The notes: generated by a model from the letters alone, not told the origin. A stretch of DNA of 53,926 bases from SKVR01 sp037441525 (GCA_037441525.1 JBBISA010000025.1:1-53926); one strand, 5' to 3'. Counted from the stretch's first letter, positions 1-9,058 are shown. A program made the numbers and translations.

Positions 1-1317
1 GCCGGCCAGGTGCTCATCACCGGAGCAGATGGAAAGGTTACCATCACCCTACCCGATGGAAGTTATCTCTACACCATAACAGCAGCCGGATATCTGCCCA
101 TTGGCGGAACAGTCACGGTTGCCGGTGGCAATGTGGAAGAAACCTTTGTAATGCTTCCAGAAAGCACCCCGACTTATACTATCAGCATTACAGTGAGAGA
201 TAACAATGGCCAGCCCATTGCAGGTGCAACTGTAACCATTGCCGGCCAAACACTGGTAGCTAATGAAAATGGAATTATCGGTATCATCCTTCCCGATGGA
301 AATTACCCGATAGTAGTATCAGCAGAAGGTTATGATGAATCAGAAGGTACAGCAGTGGTAGCTGGTGCTGATAGCACCGTAACAATCGTGCTGAGCAGAA
401 CCTTCGCAGCGGTAACTATTACCAAGGTTATCAACAACAATAGCCCTCATGCAGGCACCAATGTTACATTCACAATAACAGTAATTAATAATGGTCCGTC
501 TCAGGCTACCGGACTTATTGTAACAGACAATTTGCCCTCCGGGTATCAATACATATCCAGTACAGTAAGTCAGGGAATCGATATGATCTCCAATTTAGGA
601 ACCTGGATACCTGGTGATTTGAACAATGGAGCCCGTGCCACATTAACTCTGGTTGCCAGGGTGCTTGGCCAGGGGCAGTATAACAACACTGCCACTGTTA
701 CAGGTGATCAGCCTGGTACCTCAGGAACATCAACTGTGGTGGTATCGCCCATGCGAAACCCTGTTGCCAATGACGACTTTGTGTCCATTGCCTGGATGGG
801 TGCAGATGTGATTAATGTTTTAAGTAATGATGTGGATCCAATCCCTGGAAATATCAATCAGTCCTCACTGAGGATTATAAGGCAATTGCCCAGTGGCGCC
901 TTTGCTGAAGCGCGTGCCGATGGTACCATCTTCGTTGATTATCAAAGGGCTCCGTTATTTGTTGGACAAGAATACCTTGAATATGAAATATCTAACATGC
1001 AGGGCCTGACTGCCACTGCCAAACTGCACATTACCATTACACTTGATGAATTGGTGATTCCGGATACCTTCTCACCCAATGGCGATGGAATCAACGATAA
1101 TTTTATCATTCCGGCTATTGATCAATTCTCCGGCAATGAGCTGATTGTATACAATCGCTGGGGTAATATTGTGTTCCGAATGGCTCAGTATGATAACACA
1201 TGGGAAGGCAAGTTGCTTAATTCTAACGAAGATCTTCCTGTTGGAACCTATTTCTATACCTTCTCTGCCGGCAATAACCAGCCTGTGCGCAAAGGTTTTG
1301 TTTATATTACACGATAA
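1..1317 (+). CDS. T9SS cargo surface protein with gliding motility-associated C-terminal domain (5' partial)
   Basis: C-terminal part of a large secreted or surface protein. The reading frame is open to the first base, so the true start lies outside the window. Seen in order: two carboxypeptidase-regulatory-like beta-sandwich repeats (about residues 1-130, each with the pattern G.P..GATVTI), a DUF11-type repeat (about 135-245, with TFTITVINNGPSQATG), a cadherin-like/Ig-like domain (about 250-345, starting NPVANDD), and a C-terminal sorting domain with FSPNGDGINDNF, YNRWGNIVF and a final KGFVYITR. The last domain is the type B T9SS sorting signal (CHU_C type) by family knowledge, so the protein is predicted to cross the outer membrane by T9SS. 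The PorP/SprF gene follows 42 bp downstream, the usual partner of type B cargo. Ligand and role are unknown. Confidence 0.92.
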   Translation, partial: AGQVLITGADGKVTITLPDGSYLYTITAAGYLPIGGTVTVAGGNVEETFVMLPESTPTYTISITVRDNNGQPIAGATVTIAGQTLVANENGIIGIILPDGNYPIVVSAEGYDESEGTAVVAGADSTVTIVLSRTFAAVTITKVINNNSPHAGTNVTFTITVINNGPSQATGLIVTDNLPSGYQYISSTVSQGIDMISNLGTWIPGDLNNGARATLTLVARVLGQGQYNNTATVTGDQPGTSGTSTVVVSPMRNPVANDDFVSIAWMGADVINVLSNDVDPIPGNINQSSLRIIRQLPSGAFAEARADGTIFVDYQRAPLFVGQEYLEYEISNMQGLTATAKLHITITLDELVIPDTFSPNGDGINDNFIIPAIDQFSGNELIVYNRWGNIVFRMAQYDNTWEGKLLNSNEDLPVGTYFYTFSAGNNQPVRKGFVYITR

Positions 1318-1359
1318 TTTATTATTGGGAAATCATCTGAAAAGATAAAACTAGTTGTT

Positions 1360-2310
1360 ATGAAAATACAGATCAAAATATTTAAATCGCTTATAGTTGC
1401 TGCAACGCTTACTGTAATTCCCGGCTTTAATGCCAATGCGCAACAGGATCCTGGTTTTACCCATTATATGTACAATACCCAGTCGGTAAACGCTGCCTAT
1501 GCAGGTACTACTGATGGAATAAACATAGTAATGCTTTCTCGGCATCAATGGATTGGGTTTGATGGTGCCCCGCAAACACAGACGCTTACTGCACATGGTC
1601 CGGTCTATAAAAAATATGTGGGTCTTGGTCTTTCTTATACCCGTGATCGCATTGGTCCCCTGGATATCGATAATGTCTTTGTGGATTATTCATTTAAAAT
1701 ACAGGTGCATGATGGAGGTTTTGTATCTTTTGGACTGAAGACAGGGCTCGATATTCGCAGCAACAATCTCACCGAACTTAACCCCTTGCAAGGGACCGAC
1801 CCCGCTTATAACACCGATATTATCGGAAAACTCTCCTTTAACTTTGGTGCGGGGGTGTATTATTATACTCCTAATTATTATTTTGGTGTTTCGCTGCCAA
1901 GACTGAGAAGAACTAATTACAACGCCAATGTGGCTGATTATCTCAATGAGGAAGTCCAGGAGCGGCACCTTTTCGTAATTGGCGGTTATGTTTGGGATGT
2001 GAACAGAGAGTGGAAACTAAAACCATCGTTTTTTGCCAAGCATGTTGGCGGCGCACCCCTATCATTCGATTTGAATCTTAGTACTATGTTCCGCGAAACC
2101 GTGGTGGCAGGTGTATCACACCGTTTTGGTGATTCTTTTGGGATGATGATGCAGTTCAAAGTAATTGATTTTTTGTGGATGGGCTATGGTTATGACTTTA
2201 CCATCACTCCCTTAAAAAACCAAAACCGGGGAACCCACGAAGTCTTGTTATTATTTGATATTGAACCACCTTTAAGGAAACAGGCATTGAAATATCCTCG
2301 CTTTTCATGA
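1360..2310 (+). CDS. PorP/SprF family type IX secretion outer-membrane protein
   Basis: A 316-residue outer-membrane beta-barrel protein. A signal peptide is visible (MKIQIKIFKSLIVAATLTV, ending NANA-QQ). It is followed by the family hallmark QDPGFTHYMYN and by RHQWIGFDGAPQTQT, then alternating amphipathic strands to the C terminus. In Bacteroidota, PorP/SprF proteins are encoded next to type B T9SS cargo and are thought to retain or translocate that cargo at the outer membrane. Here the gene follows such a cargo gene by 42 bp, so the two probably form an operon. The length is normal for the family. Confidence 0.93.
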   Translation: MKIQIKIFKSLIVAATLTVIPGFNANAQQDPGFTHYMYNTQSVNAAYAGTTDGINIVMLSRHQWIGFDGAPQTQTLTAHGPVYKKYVGLGLSYTRDRIGPLDIDNVFVDYSFKIQVHDGGFVSFGLKTGLDIRSNNLTELNPLQGTDPAYNTDIIGKLSFNFGAGVYYYTPNYYFGVSLPRLRRTNYNANVADYLNEEVQERHLFVIGGYVWDVNREWKLKPSFFAKHVGGAPLSFDLNLSTMFRETVVAGVSHRFGDSFGMMMQFKVIDFLWMGYGYDFTITPLKNQNRGTHEVLLLFDIEPPLRKQALKYPRFS

Positions 2311-2414
2311 AAACATTAACTAAGCCTGATATAAAGATTATAATTTTTATAATGGAATATTGTAAAAATCAAAATCCTGAACAGGACCCCCTTGTTGCTT
2401 AAAGAACCTTTTTT

Positions 2415-3290
2415 CTATTTTGGTCTTTCCGAAACATATTCTCCCAGAATATGAAGATTGTCAATCAGGGGTTTAATGGCGTCGAGTCCGCTTGTAAACA
2501 TGGAGTAATCTTCAAACATAAGGTCAATGTAGAAAGTATATTCCCAATCGGAGCCAATAATTGGTGCTGACTGTATTTTGGTAAGGTTTAACCGGTAAAA
2601 AGCCAGTACTGAAAGGATTTGCGACAAGCTCCCTGTTTGATGGGGAAGGGTAAAGCTAACCGATGCCTTGTCGGTCTTTTTACCTGAAACTTTGCGCAGA
2701 TCAGCAGCCAGTTCTTTTGGAGTAAGTGCCAGAAAACGGGTAAAATTGCGCTTGTTGGTTTCAACACTTCGGGCAATAATTTCCAGTTTATACATTTCGG
2801 CGGCCAGCTCTGATGCGAGTGCAGCAACTCCCTTGGCTTTGTTTTCTGATATCCAGCGTGCGCTGAGAGCTGTATCCACGGTATCGATGACCTTAACCCC
2901 ATTTTTACGCAACGGCTCCAGAAACTCATCACATTGAATAATGGCCATGGGATGCGATTGCACTTCGCGAATATCTTCAATGGTTTGCCCCTGTAGTCCC
3001 ATAAAATGTTGTTCTATGCGCAGGTATATTTCGCCGGCAATAGTCAGTCCTGAGTTTTTTAACAAAGTGTAATTAGGCAGAAGCGAACCAGCCAGGGAGT
3101 TTTCAATGGCGATTATAGCCATGTCAGCCTTTCCGGTCTTAACCGCATCAAAGGCATCTTTAAAAGTATCGCAGGGCACAATTTCAATATGGTTGGTTGG
3201 GAAATAGCCCTTGGCTGCCATGTGGTGAAACGAACCTGCTACTCCCTGAATAGAGATTTTTGTGGTCGGAGGTAATACGGGGTTAATCAT
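2415..3290 (-). CDS. pheA: prephenate dehydratase with ACT domain
   Basis: Predicted cytoplasmic enzyme of phenylalanine synthesis, converting prephenate to phenylpyruvate. The 291 residues begin ATG with TKISIQGVAGSFHHMAA, the N-terminal substrate-binding lobe, followed by AIIAIENSLAGSLLPNY (cf. G.VPIENS in the family) and NKRNFTRFLAL, which contains the catalytic-site TRF motif. The C-terminal about 80 residues (SVSFTLPHQTGSLSQILSVLA onward) form an ACT domain that normally mediates feedback by Phe. It has no fused chorismate mutase. It stands alone on the minus strand, convergent with the PorP/SprF gene. Confidence 0.93.
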   Translation of the reverse strand: MINPVLPPTTKISIQGVAGSFHHMAAKGYFPTNHIEIVPCDTFKDAFDAVKTGKADMAIIAIENSLAGSLLPNYTLLKNSGLTIAGEIYLRIEQHFMGLQGQTIEDIREVQSHPMAIIQCDEFLEPLRKNGVKVIDTVDTALSARWISENKAKGVAALASELAAEMYKLEIIARSVETNKRNFTRFLALTPKELAADLRKVSGKKTDKASVSFTLPHQTGSLSQILSVLAFYRLNLTKIQSAPIIGSDWEYTFYIDLMFEDYSMFTSGLDAIKPLIDNLHILGEYVSERPK

Positions 3291-3619
3291 TACGAATACT
3301 TTTTCAGAATTGGTGCCCTGTTTTTAAAGGGTGCAAATTTAGACATATCTGCGGGTTTTCGACCTCCACAATTTTTTTTATTTCATGCTCATGCAAAGTA
3401 ATTACACCATGAATCAAGTTGGTTGAAATTTTAACGTGATACCTCTTTCATGTTTAATGATTATCGAACAAAAATTAAACAAAAATGTTCTCTATTTACT
3501 ATTATCAATATTATGAAACCTGAATGTTTTTGCAAAACACCAACACCTGAGAATAAGTTTTAGAACATGTGTGGTTCTCCCGTATTAACGGGAGACCTTA
3601 ACTTAAAAATTATTTACGG
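3291..3619. other. intergenic region between divergent pheA and SOUL genes
   Basis: 329 bp without a gene. It must carry the promoter of the minus-strand prephenate dehydratase gene and that of the SOUL gene. It is AT-rich and its right end holds the conserved leader with an 8-bp hairpin described separately. No other structure was recognised. Confidence 0.7.
3566..3619 (+). promoter_or_regulatory. conserved 5' leader, copy 1, upstream of the SOUL gene
   Basis: The leader contains GTTCTCCCGTATT, a perfect 8-bp stem TCTCCCGT/ACGGGAGA (3576-3583 with 3588-3595, loop ATTA), then ACCTT and AAAAATTATTTACGG directly abutting the ATG. The same blocks in the same order lie directly before the GNAT gene at 20767 on the minus strand. 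There is no T-run after the hairpin, so it does not look like an intrinsic terminator. A cis-regulatory RNA, a shared promoter/leader or a small dispersed repeat are all possible. Confidence 0.6.
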
Positions 3620-4201
3620 ATGAAGACATTCCCAATATTAATTCTTCTGACTCTAATTGTTGCCATGTCGACCAACAGAGCTAATACCCAAACCGAACAT
3701 CAATCCTACACACTTGTGCAAAAATTTCCGGGTTTCGAAGTTCGCTATTATCCTGAAGCGATTCTGGCTACGGTAAGTACCGGGACTAAATCCTATCGAG
3801 AGATGACCTCACCATCTTTTAACGCCCTTGCCGGCTATATTTTCGGCAGTAACGAAACCGGACAGAAAATAGCCATGACCGCACCTGTGCATATCGATTT
3901 CAATGATAATGGATCGAGAATGAGTTTCGTAATGCCCTCTGCTTACAACATGGATGATCTGCCCCGTCCAAATAATCAGGCTGTATCACTGGAAAAAACC
4001 CAACCCGCTTTTTATGCAGCTATTACTTTTGGGGGTTATGCCAGCGATGAAACAATAAAGGAGTATTCAGAAAAACTGGCCCAGCTTCTTCGTCAAAATC
4101 ATATCGGGTACCATGGAAATTTCAGTTTCCTGGGCTATATCTCACCCTATAAATTCTGGAATCGGCGCAATGAGGTGGTGGTTCGCATTGTGTGGGAATA
4201 A
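3620..4201 (+). CDS. SOUL-family haem-binding protein, exported
   Basis: A 193-residue protein with a signal peptide (MKTFPILILLTLIVAMS) followed by a SOUL/HBP fold: YTLVQKFPGFEVRYYPEAI at the mature N terminus, a central segment with IAMTAPVHI, and C-terminal FLGYISPYKFWNRRNEVVV. SOUL proteins bind haem or porphyrins. In bacteria the exported members are poorly characterised, so a haem-handling role is inferred from family only. It is transcribed alone, with the leader described above. The following gene appears to have its own promoter. Confidence 0.88.
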   Translation: MKTFPILILLTLIVAMSTNRANTQTEHQSYTLVQKFPGFEVRYYPEAILATVSTGTKSYREMTSPSFNALAGYIFGSNETGQKIAMTAPVHIDFNDNGSRMSFVMPSAYNMDDLPRPNNQAVSLEKTQPAFYAAITFGGYASDETIKEYSEKLAQLLRQNHIGYHGNFSFLGYISPYKFWNRRNEVVVRIVWE

Positions 4202-4205
4202 TTTG

Positions 4206-4213
4206 TAGGTTTG
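4206..4213 (+). promoter_or_regulatory. candidate Bacteroidota -7 element (TAGGTTTG)
   Basis: TAGGTTTG matches the TAnnTTTG consensus of the primary sigma factor of Bacteroidota and lies 19 bp before the ATG of the class IV aminotransferase gene. A TTG at 4188-4190 could be part of the -33 element, but the spacing is shorter than usual. Confidence 0.4.
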
Positions 4214-4232
4214 CGCCAAAATTCACCCAATT

Positions 4233-5060
4233 ATGAACGAATGTCTTGGCCAATTTTATTTCAGGAATAATAACCAAACCGAATCGGTTAATTTTAATAA
4301 CTCCTTTATTAATGGGCCCGATTATGTGTATGAAGTTTTCAGGGTAATTGAAGGAATTCCCTTATTCATCGAAGACCATTTTGAACGATTACAGCACACC
4401 TGTATCCTGGCAGACTATCCACTAAACTTAGAATTTGCTGATTTCAAAAATATTGTCGCTGAACTTATTAAACAAAACCATCTTGCCGAGGGAAATATTA
4501 AGGTGGTAATGAGAAAACTGCCTCAGGGCGATTTCGATTTTCTGATTTATATTAACGAACATCAGTATCCCTCCGCCGAACAATTCGAAAAGGGGGTTGA
4601 CCTTGCCCTTTTCAGGGGAATCCGCTACACCCCAAATGCCAAAATAATGGACGTAATACTGCGGACTGAGAATAACCTGTTAAAGGCCAACAAGGGTGTT
4701 TATGAAACACTTCTGGTTGATGAAAAGGGCTGTATTACCGAAGGGAGTCGTTCCAATGTTTTTTTTATACGCAATGACAGGCTGATAACTCCACCGGTTG
4801 AAGATGTTTTACCAGGTGTTACCAGAAAAAATATCATTACAGTTTGTGCAAATGCTGGTATCGAGGTGGTTGAAGAACGAGTCCTGGCTCGCTCAGTGAT
4901 AATAATGGAAGGAGTTTTTATTTCTGGCACATCACGCAAAGTACTTCCGGTAAAAAGCATCGATGGAGTTGAATTTGATGCTGCCCATCCGATGATTGTC
5001 CGCATTAAATCACTATTCAATCAAAGGGTGGCAGATTATCTATCCAATAACCGCTTATAA
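4233..5060 (+). CDS. class IV PLP-dependent aminotransferase
   Basis: A 275-residue fold type IV PLP enzyme, the family of branched-chain aminotransferase, D-amino acid aminotransferase and aminodeoxychorismate lyase. Visible landmarks are the N-terminal YEVFRVIEGIPLFIEDHFERL, the probable PLP lysine in PNAKIMDV, the conserved CITEGSRSNVFFI and VLPGVTRKNII, and the C-terminal FISGTSRKVLPV. The exact substrate cannot be fixed from sequence. The short length and context-free position fit either an amino acid transaminase or a 4-amino-4-deoxychorismate lyase. Predicted cytoplasmic. Confidence 0.85.
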   Translation: MNECLGQFYFRNNNQTESVNFNNSFINGPDYVYEVFRVIEGIPLFIEDHFERLQHTCILADYPLNLEFADFKNIVAELIKQNHLAEGNIKVVMRKLPQGDFDFLIYINEHQYPSAEQFEKGVDLALFRGIRYTPNAKIMDVILRTENNLLKANKGVYETLLVDEKGCITEGSRSNVFFIRNDRLITPPVEDVLPGVTRKNIITVCANAGIEVVEERVLARSVIIMEGVFISGTSRKVLPVKSIDGVEFDAAHPMIVRIKSLFNQRVADYLSNNRL

Positions 5061-5268
5061 ACAATTCATCGGGTGATTTCGGCCCAGGGATCAGTTAACT
5101 CTGAATTTCAGCTTCTGTTTCTTCCCTTCCGACTCAAAAAACCTGCCGGGTTCTTTGTTTGTAATGCAGATGTTAAACTTTGTGTTGACAATCAGGAAAT
5201 CGTCAAATGCACAACCTTGATTTTTGAGCGCATCAGAAATTGAAAAAATGATGTGGATTGCGAATTGG

Positions 5269-6675
5269 TTAAATTTCTTTTTCCAGAAGGGTGGCTGTAT
5301 TGATAAAGTTCTTGAAGAAGGTATCGATATCAGATTTCTGACTATCAGAATTGGTAACAATTAATCTTATAACCAGTGTGCCATCTATGCGGGCAATTCC
5401 CACCATACTTTGTCCTGTTTTGCGAAGGGTTTCGCGCACCTGAAAGTTAAACTGATTGGTATCGGTGGGTTTTTCCGGGATATAGCGGAAACATACAGTC
5501 AGGGTTTCTCTTGGAACAAACAGTTCAAGTTTTGAGTATTGGGTTACTTTTTGTTCTGCATAAGCTGCCAGTTCCATCAGATGTTCCATTTTGCGGGCGT
5601 AACCTTTCAGTCCAAAGGCCTTAAGAGCAAACCACAATTTTACCGAGTCTACTCTTCTGCCGCACTGCACACTTTTGGTACCTAAGTCTTCCACTTCACT
5701 GTTGTTGTGGAAAATGTAACTGGTGTTCAGGTCTGAAAGATTGCTACGCAATACATTTCCCTTTTTAAAAAGCAATACAGAGCATATAAGGGGTATATTC
5801 ATTAATTTGTGTGCATCCCAGGCAAATGAGTCGGCTTTTTCAACCCCCCTGAACAGATGGCTGAATTTGTTGCTCAGCAATAGTGAACCACCAAATGCCC
5901 CATCAGCATGCAGCCATATATTATGCTTTTGGCAGGTTTCAGCCAGGGCATCAAGAGGGTCAAATGCTGCCCTTACGGTGGTGCCACAGGTTGCCCCCAC
6001 AAAAAAAGGCAATTCGCCTTGTTGCAAACATTCATTAATGGCGGCATCAAGTTCTTCGGGGATCATCCGTCCGTGCTTGTCAACACCTACTTTTACAAGG
6101 TTACTTGTACCAATACCCAACAGGTTGGCCGCATTATCGTAGGAGTAGTGCGAATCTTTGCTGACAAAAGCTTTTAATCTGGCCATCCCCGTAATCCCAT
6201 CGAGCCGGGTCTGGCTCAACAACTGGTTTCGGGCAGAGAACATGGCTATAAGGTTGGCATTGCTGCCCCCGGTAAGAAAAGTTCCATCTCCATCAACAAA
6301 CCCGGTAAAACCATTCATCCACCTTATCAGCTCAAGCTCAATTAATGTGGCAACCGGAGCTACTTCATAGGTGTACATTGAAGTATTATTGAGCGATACA
6401 AGCACATCAGCCACAAACGCGGGCAGATTAAGGCCCGAAAACAATTGATTGTTGAACTGCCGGTTTGCAGTATTTACCGAGTATTTCAGGTAATTGGTCA
6501 TGAGCTGTGCAAGGGTACTCTCATCAACGCCTTCCTCTTCAATGTTCAGGGGAATAATACTTTCAAGTTCAGCAGGAGACTTAAAATCTACCACTTTTAA
6601 TCCTGGCTCTGAAAGTTTGGCAGTATATTGCTTTATGGTTTCAAAAAGATGAAATAATAACTGATCCTGATTCAT
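5269..6675 (-). CDS. group II PLP-dependent amino acid decarboxylase
   Basis: A 468-residue PLP enzyme of the glutamate/aromatic amino acid/diaminobutyrate decarboxylase family. Landmarks: TGGSNANLIAM (PLP phosphate binding), KDSHYSYDNAANLLGIG with the stacking His, ATCGTTVRAAFDPLD, HADGAFGGSLLL with the PLP-pyridine Asp, and SFAWDAHKLMNIP with the Schiff-base lysine. It forms an amine by decarboxylating an amino acid. The specificity (Glu, Tyr, Trp or 2,4-diaminobutyrate) cannot be read from sequence. No amino acid/amine antiporter gene is adjacent, so an acid-resistance role has no support here. ATG start at 6675. Confidence 0.88.
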   Translation of the reverse strand: MNQDQLLFHLFETIKQYTAKLSEPGLKVVDFKSPAELESIIPLNIEEEGVDESTLAQLMTNYLKYSVNTANRQFNNQLFSGLNLPAFVADVLVSLNNTSMYTYEVAPVATLIELELIRWMNGFTGFVDGDGTFLTGGSNANLIAMFSARNQLLSQTRLDGITGMARLKAFVSKDSHYSYDNAANLLGIGTSNLVKVGVDKHGRMIPEELDAAINECLQQGELPFFVGATCGTTVRAAFDPLDALAETCQKHNIWLHADGAFGGSLLLSNKFSHLFRGVEKADSFAWDAHKLMNIPLICSVLLFKKGNVLRSNLSDLNTSYIFHNNSEVEDLGTKSVQCGRRVDSVKLWFALKAFGLKGYARKMEHLMELAAYAEQKVTQYSKLELFVPRETLTVCFRYIPEKPTDTNQFNFQVRETLRKTGQSMVGIARIDGTLVIRLIVTNSDSQKSDIDTFFKNFINTATLLEKEI

Positions 6676-6861
6676 AATTCGATTATTTGAAAACCGGCTG
6701 CGAAGGTAGCTTTAAATTGCATTTGTTGTTCGCTAAATATTTTTTCGCAACTTTGTTGCAAACACTCTGCAGCATTAGTAAATTGTTTACATATAACAAT
6801 TAATGATGAATAGTTTTGCCTATTTTTGCACGAATATTTCCACCATATAAAACCTAGAAAA

Positions 6862-7287
6862 ATGAAAACTGAAAATTTAAAACAGGCAAAAGGTTTCATG
6901 CTATTTATTGTTTGGATGCTGGCTATTGTAATAACATCGTGTGGCGGAGGGCAGAAAAGTGAAGCCAAAAAGAAACTGGAAGAAACACGGCAACTTACTA
7001 TTCAGAATCTCAACAAAATGAAAATTGACCTGGAAGACCGCATCAGCTACATTGACAAAGAATTGGAAACCGCAGTGGGCGATATTAAGGTAAAGCTTGA
7101 AGCGGCCCGCACCGAACTCAATGCGCAAAAAGACGCTTTGGTTTCTGAACTTGAGGCTGTTAAGGATGCTACATTAGAAACCTGGAATGATGTAGTAAAA
7201 AAAGCATCTGAAACAATAGCCAAGGTTAACTCAAAGAAGAACGAAGTGTCGAAAAGTGTGCGTGAGATGCTCGATGCCAAAAAATAG
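6862..7287 (+). CDS. coiled-coil lipoprotein of unknown function
   Basis: I place the start at the ATG at 6862, giving 141 residues: a hydrophobic segment (FMLFIVWMLAIVITSC) ends in a lipobox-like ITSC-GGG, so the mature protein probably begins at that Cys. An upstream in-frame codon would add 12 polar residues with no benefit. The rest is charged and rich in K, E and A with heptad-like spacing (about residues 35-141), i.e. a long coiled coil ending in a Ser/Lys-rich tail. The family is not recognised. A TATTTTTG at 6821-6828 is a candidate -7 element. Confidence 0.7.
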   Translation: MKTENLKQAKGFMLFIVWMLAIVITSCGGGQKSEAKKKLEETRQLTIQNLNKMKIDLEDRISYIDKELETAVGDIKVKLEAARTELNAQKDALVSELEAVKDATLETWNDVVKKASETIAKVNSKKNEVSKSVREMLDAKK

Positions 7288-7310
7288 ACTCATTTTGAAC
7301 AAAAGATTCC

Positions 7311-7340
7311 AAAAGCCTGAATTTTTTTCAGGCTTTTTTT
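7311..7340. terminator. bidirectional intrinsic terminator
   Basis: AAAAGCCTGA, loop, TCAGGCTTTTTTT forms a stem with A-rich and T-rich flanks, able to terminate in both directions between the convergent lipoprotein gene and rlmN. It overlaps the rlmN stop codon (7328-7330). Confidence 0.85.
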
Positions 7341-8389
7341 GTGGCAGGTTCTTTCTGTTTCATCAATTCTTTGGTTGATAACATTCCGCAGGCCGCAAAA
7401 ATATCCTGGCCCCGCGATTTTCTTATGGTTGTGGTAATGCCTTTTGCTTCAAGGGCCTGTTTGAATTGCTGAATCACTTCTTCGCCTGGCGCCTCAAGGG
7501 GAGTATTGGGGATAGGGTGGAAATGAAGCAAGTTGATGCGACATCGGATGCCATTAAGCAAGCGGGCCAGCTCTTTCACGTGGGACTGACTATGGTTAAT
7601 GCCCTTAAAAACAATGTATTCAAACGAAATGCGTCTTTGTTTTCCCAAAGGGAATTCTCTGATAGTTTTAAGTACATCAGGCAAGGCATACACATTTTCG
7701 ATTGGCATGAGTTTGCGACGCTCTTCTTCGAAGGGGGAGTGAAGACTAACCGCCAAATGGCAGGCCGAATTCTCAAGAAACGTTTTCATGGCCGGGATAA
7801 TGCCGATGGTGGAAATAGTAATGCGTTTCGGACTCATGGCGTAACCCCATTCAGCTATAAGTATCTCGAGACTTTTCATCACATTGTCGAGATTATCGAA
7901 GGGTTCGCCCATGCCCATGTAAACAATATTAGTAAGTGTGTCGCGCTCCGGAAGGCTGCGTATCTGGTTCACAATTTCGCCAGCACTCAGCTGCCCCTGA
8001 AACCCCTGTTTTCCGGTCATGCAAAAAAGGCATCCCATCTTGCAACCCACCTGCGACGATACGCACAATGTACTGCGGTTTTGCTCAGGTATATAGGCCG
8101 ATTCAATAAATTTTCCAAACAGCGATTGATACAGATACTTTTTGGTGCCGTCGGCTGATGCCTGCTCTTTTACAGGCGATGAAACTCCCACAGTACAACT
8201 ACCCGACAGCTTTTCGCGGTAAGCCTTTGATAAATTGGTCATGGCACCAATGGAATCAGTCTGCTTTTTGTAGAGCCAGTCAGCAATCTGGTTGGCGGTG
8301 AAGGAAGGCATCTCCATTTTTTCAACCAGCAGTTTCAATTCGCCTAAGGTTTTTCCGAAGAGCGCTTCTTTTTGGGGTTCCGGGTTCAT
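7328..8389 (-). CDS. rlmN: 23S rRNA (adenine2503-C2)-methyltransferase
   Basis: A 353-residue radical SAM enzyme. It methylates C2 of A2503 in 23S rRNA and, in this family, A37 of some tRNAs. Seen: the N-terminal domain with ADWLYKKQ, the 4Fe-4S motif CKMGCLFCMTG (CxxxCxxC), NIVYMGMGEPFDN, the SLHSP segment and C-terminal TIRKSRGQDIFAACGML, whose Cys is the one that forms the protein-methyl intermediate in the family. The length is normal. It lies 15 bp downstream of the ferredoxin-reductase-like gene on the same strand, so they are probably cotranscribed. Confidence 0.95.
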   Translation of the reverse strand: MNPEPQKEALFGKTLGELKLLVEKMEMPSFTANQIADWLYKKQTDSIGAMTNLSKAYREKLSGSCTVGVSSPVKEQASADGTKKYLYQSLFGKFIESAYIPEQNRSTLCVSSQVGCKMGCLFCMTGKQGFQGQLSAGEIVNQIRSLPERDTLTNIVYMGMGEPFDNLDNVMKSLEILIAEWGYAMSPKRITISTIGIIPAMKTFLENSACHLAVSLHSPFEEERRKLMPIENVYALPDVLKTIREFPLGKQRRISFEYIVFKGINHSQSHVKELARLLNGIRCRINLLHFHPIPNTPLEAPGEEVIQQFKQALEAKGITTTIRKSRGQDIFAACGMLSTKELMKQKEPATKKA

Positions 8390-8404
8390 GTAATCTCTTG
8401 TGGG

Positions 8405-9058
8405 TTAAAAAAATATCTCGGCCATAATTCTTTTGAAGGGTACGCCCCTTTCAATGAGCAGGTCGCGCACGTCTACAACCATTTCGGCAACTCCGCAAAG
8501 GTAATAAGGAATATCGGTTTCTATTTGCGGCAAGGAAGCTATGAAGTCCGTTACCCTTCCGTTAAAGCAATCCTTGGCATGTTGCCTGCTGGTACAAGGA
8601 TGGTAATTGTTGCCCAGGATATCCTTAAACTGTTGGTGGAAATAAATCCCTTCAAGGTTACGGTTTCCCTGGATGAGGGTCTTACCCTTATGCTGACCCG
8701 AAAAAATCATAGATGCAAAAGGGGCTATACCGGTTCCGGTGGCAATAAAAACCGCTCGTTGGTCAGGGCATACGAAATTACCAAAGGGATGAGTAACGTA
8801 AATAGTGTCGCCGGCCTTGCAGTCCGACAGGGGAGGGGTGAGCAACCCATCTGGTTTTATGGTGTAAAGGATTGATACCATTTTATCCAGATTGCCACTG
8901 GCAATACTGTATAGCCTGGGTTGCAGTTCCGGATCGATGGTTATGCCTATAACCTGGCCGGCTTCAAAGGGAAAAGTTCTTTCAAAATCAAGCAGCCAGG
9001 CCTCAGGGGTGGGTTGTTCATTTTTCTTTACTTTTACTGCAAATAGTTCTCTGTCCAT
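8405..9058 (-). CDS. ferredoxin-NADP reductase family oxidoreductase
   Basis: I choose the ATG at 9058 (217 residues, beginning MDRELFAVKV). Upstream in-frame sequence has no FNR-like content and would overlap tadA on the other strand. Seen: an FAD-binding beta-barrel with PRLYSIAS (the RxYS motif that holds FAD), a glycine-rich NAD(P)-binding FIATGTGIAPFASMI, and a C-terminal YYLCGVAEMVVDV close to the family's YxCG..xM. The product is predicted to be a soluble flavoprotein moving electrons between NAD(P)H and ferredoxin or flavodoxin. It is the first gene of a two-gene unit with rlmN; a role in supplying electrons to that radical SAM enzyme is possible but only inferred. Confidence 0.83.
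   Translation of the reverse strand: MDRELFAVKVKKNEQPTPEAWLLDFERTFPFEAGQVIGITIDPELQPRLYSIASGNLDKMVSILYTIKPDGLLTPPLSDCKAGDTIYVTHPFGNFVCPDQRAVFIATGTGIAPFASMIFSGQHKGKTLIQGNRNLEGIYFHQQFKDILGNNYHPCTSRQHAKDCFNGRVTDFIASLPQIETDIPYYLCGVAEMVVDVRDLLIERGVPFKRIMAEIFF

Noticed and set aside
3573..3597. Hairpin upstream of the SOUL gene as an intrinsic terminator
   Set aside because: No T-tract follows and it lies in the leader of a gene; the conserved copy at 20.8 kb lacks the second stem arm.
5091..5268. Minus-strand frame after the group II decarboxylase, about 60 codons beyond the overlap
   Set aside because: It overlaps the decarboxylase 3' end, has no start context or recognisable motif, and its composition looks like random AT-rich sequence.
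7466..8158. Long plus-strand frame of 230 codons opposite rlmN
   Set aside because: It lies wholly inside rlmN, whose catalytic motifs are clear, and shows no protein-like features.
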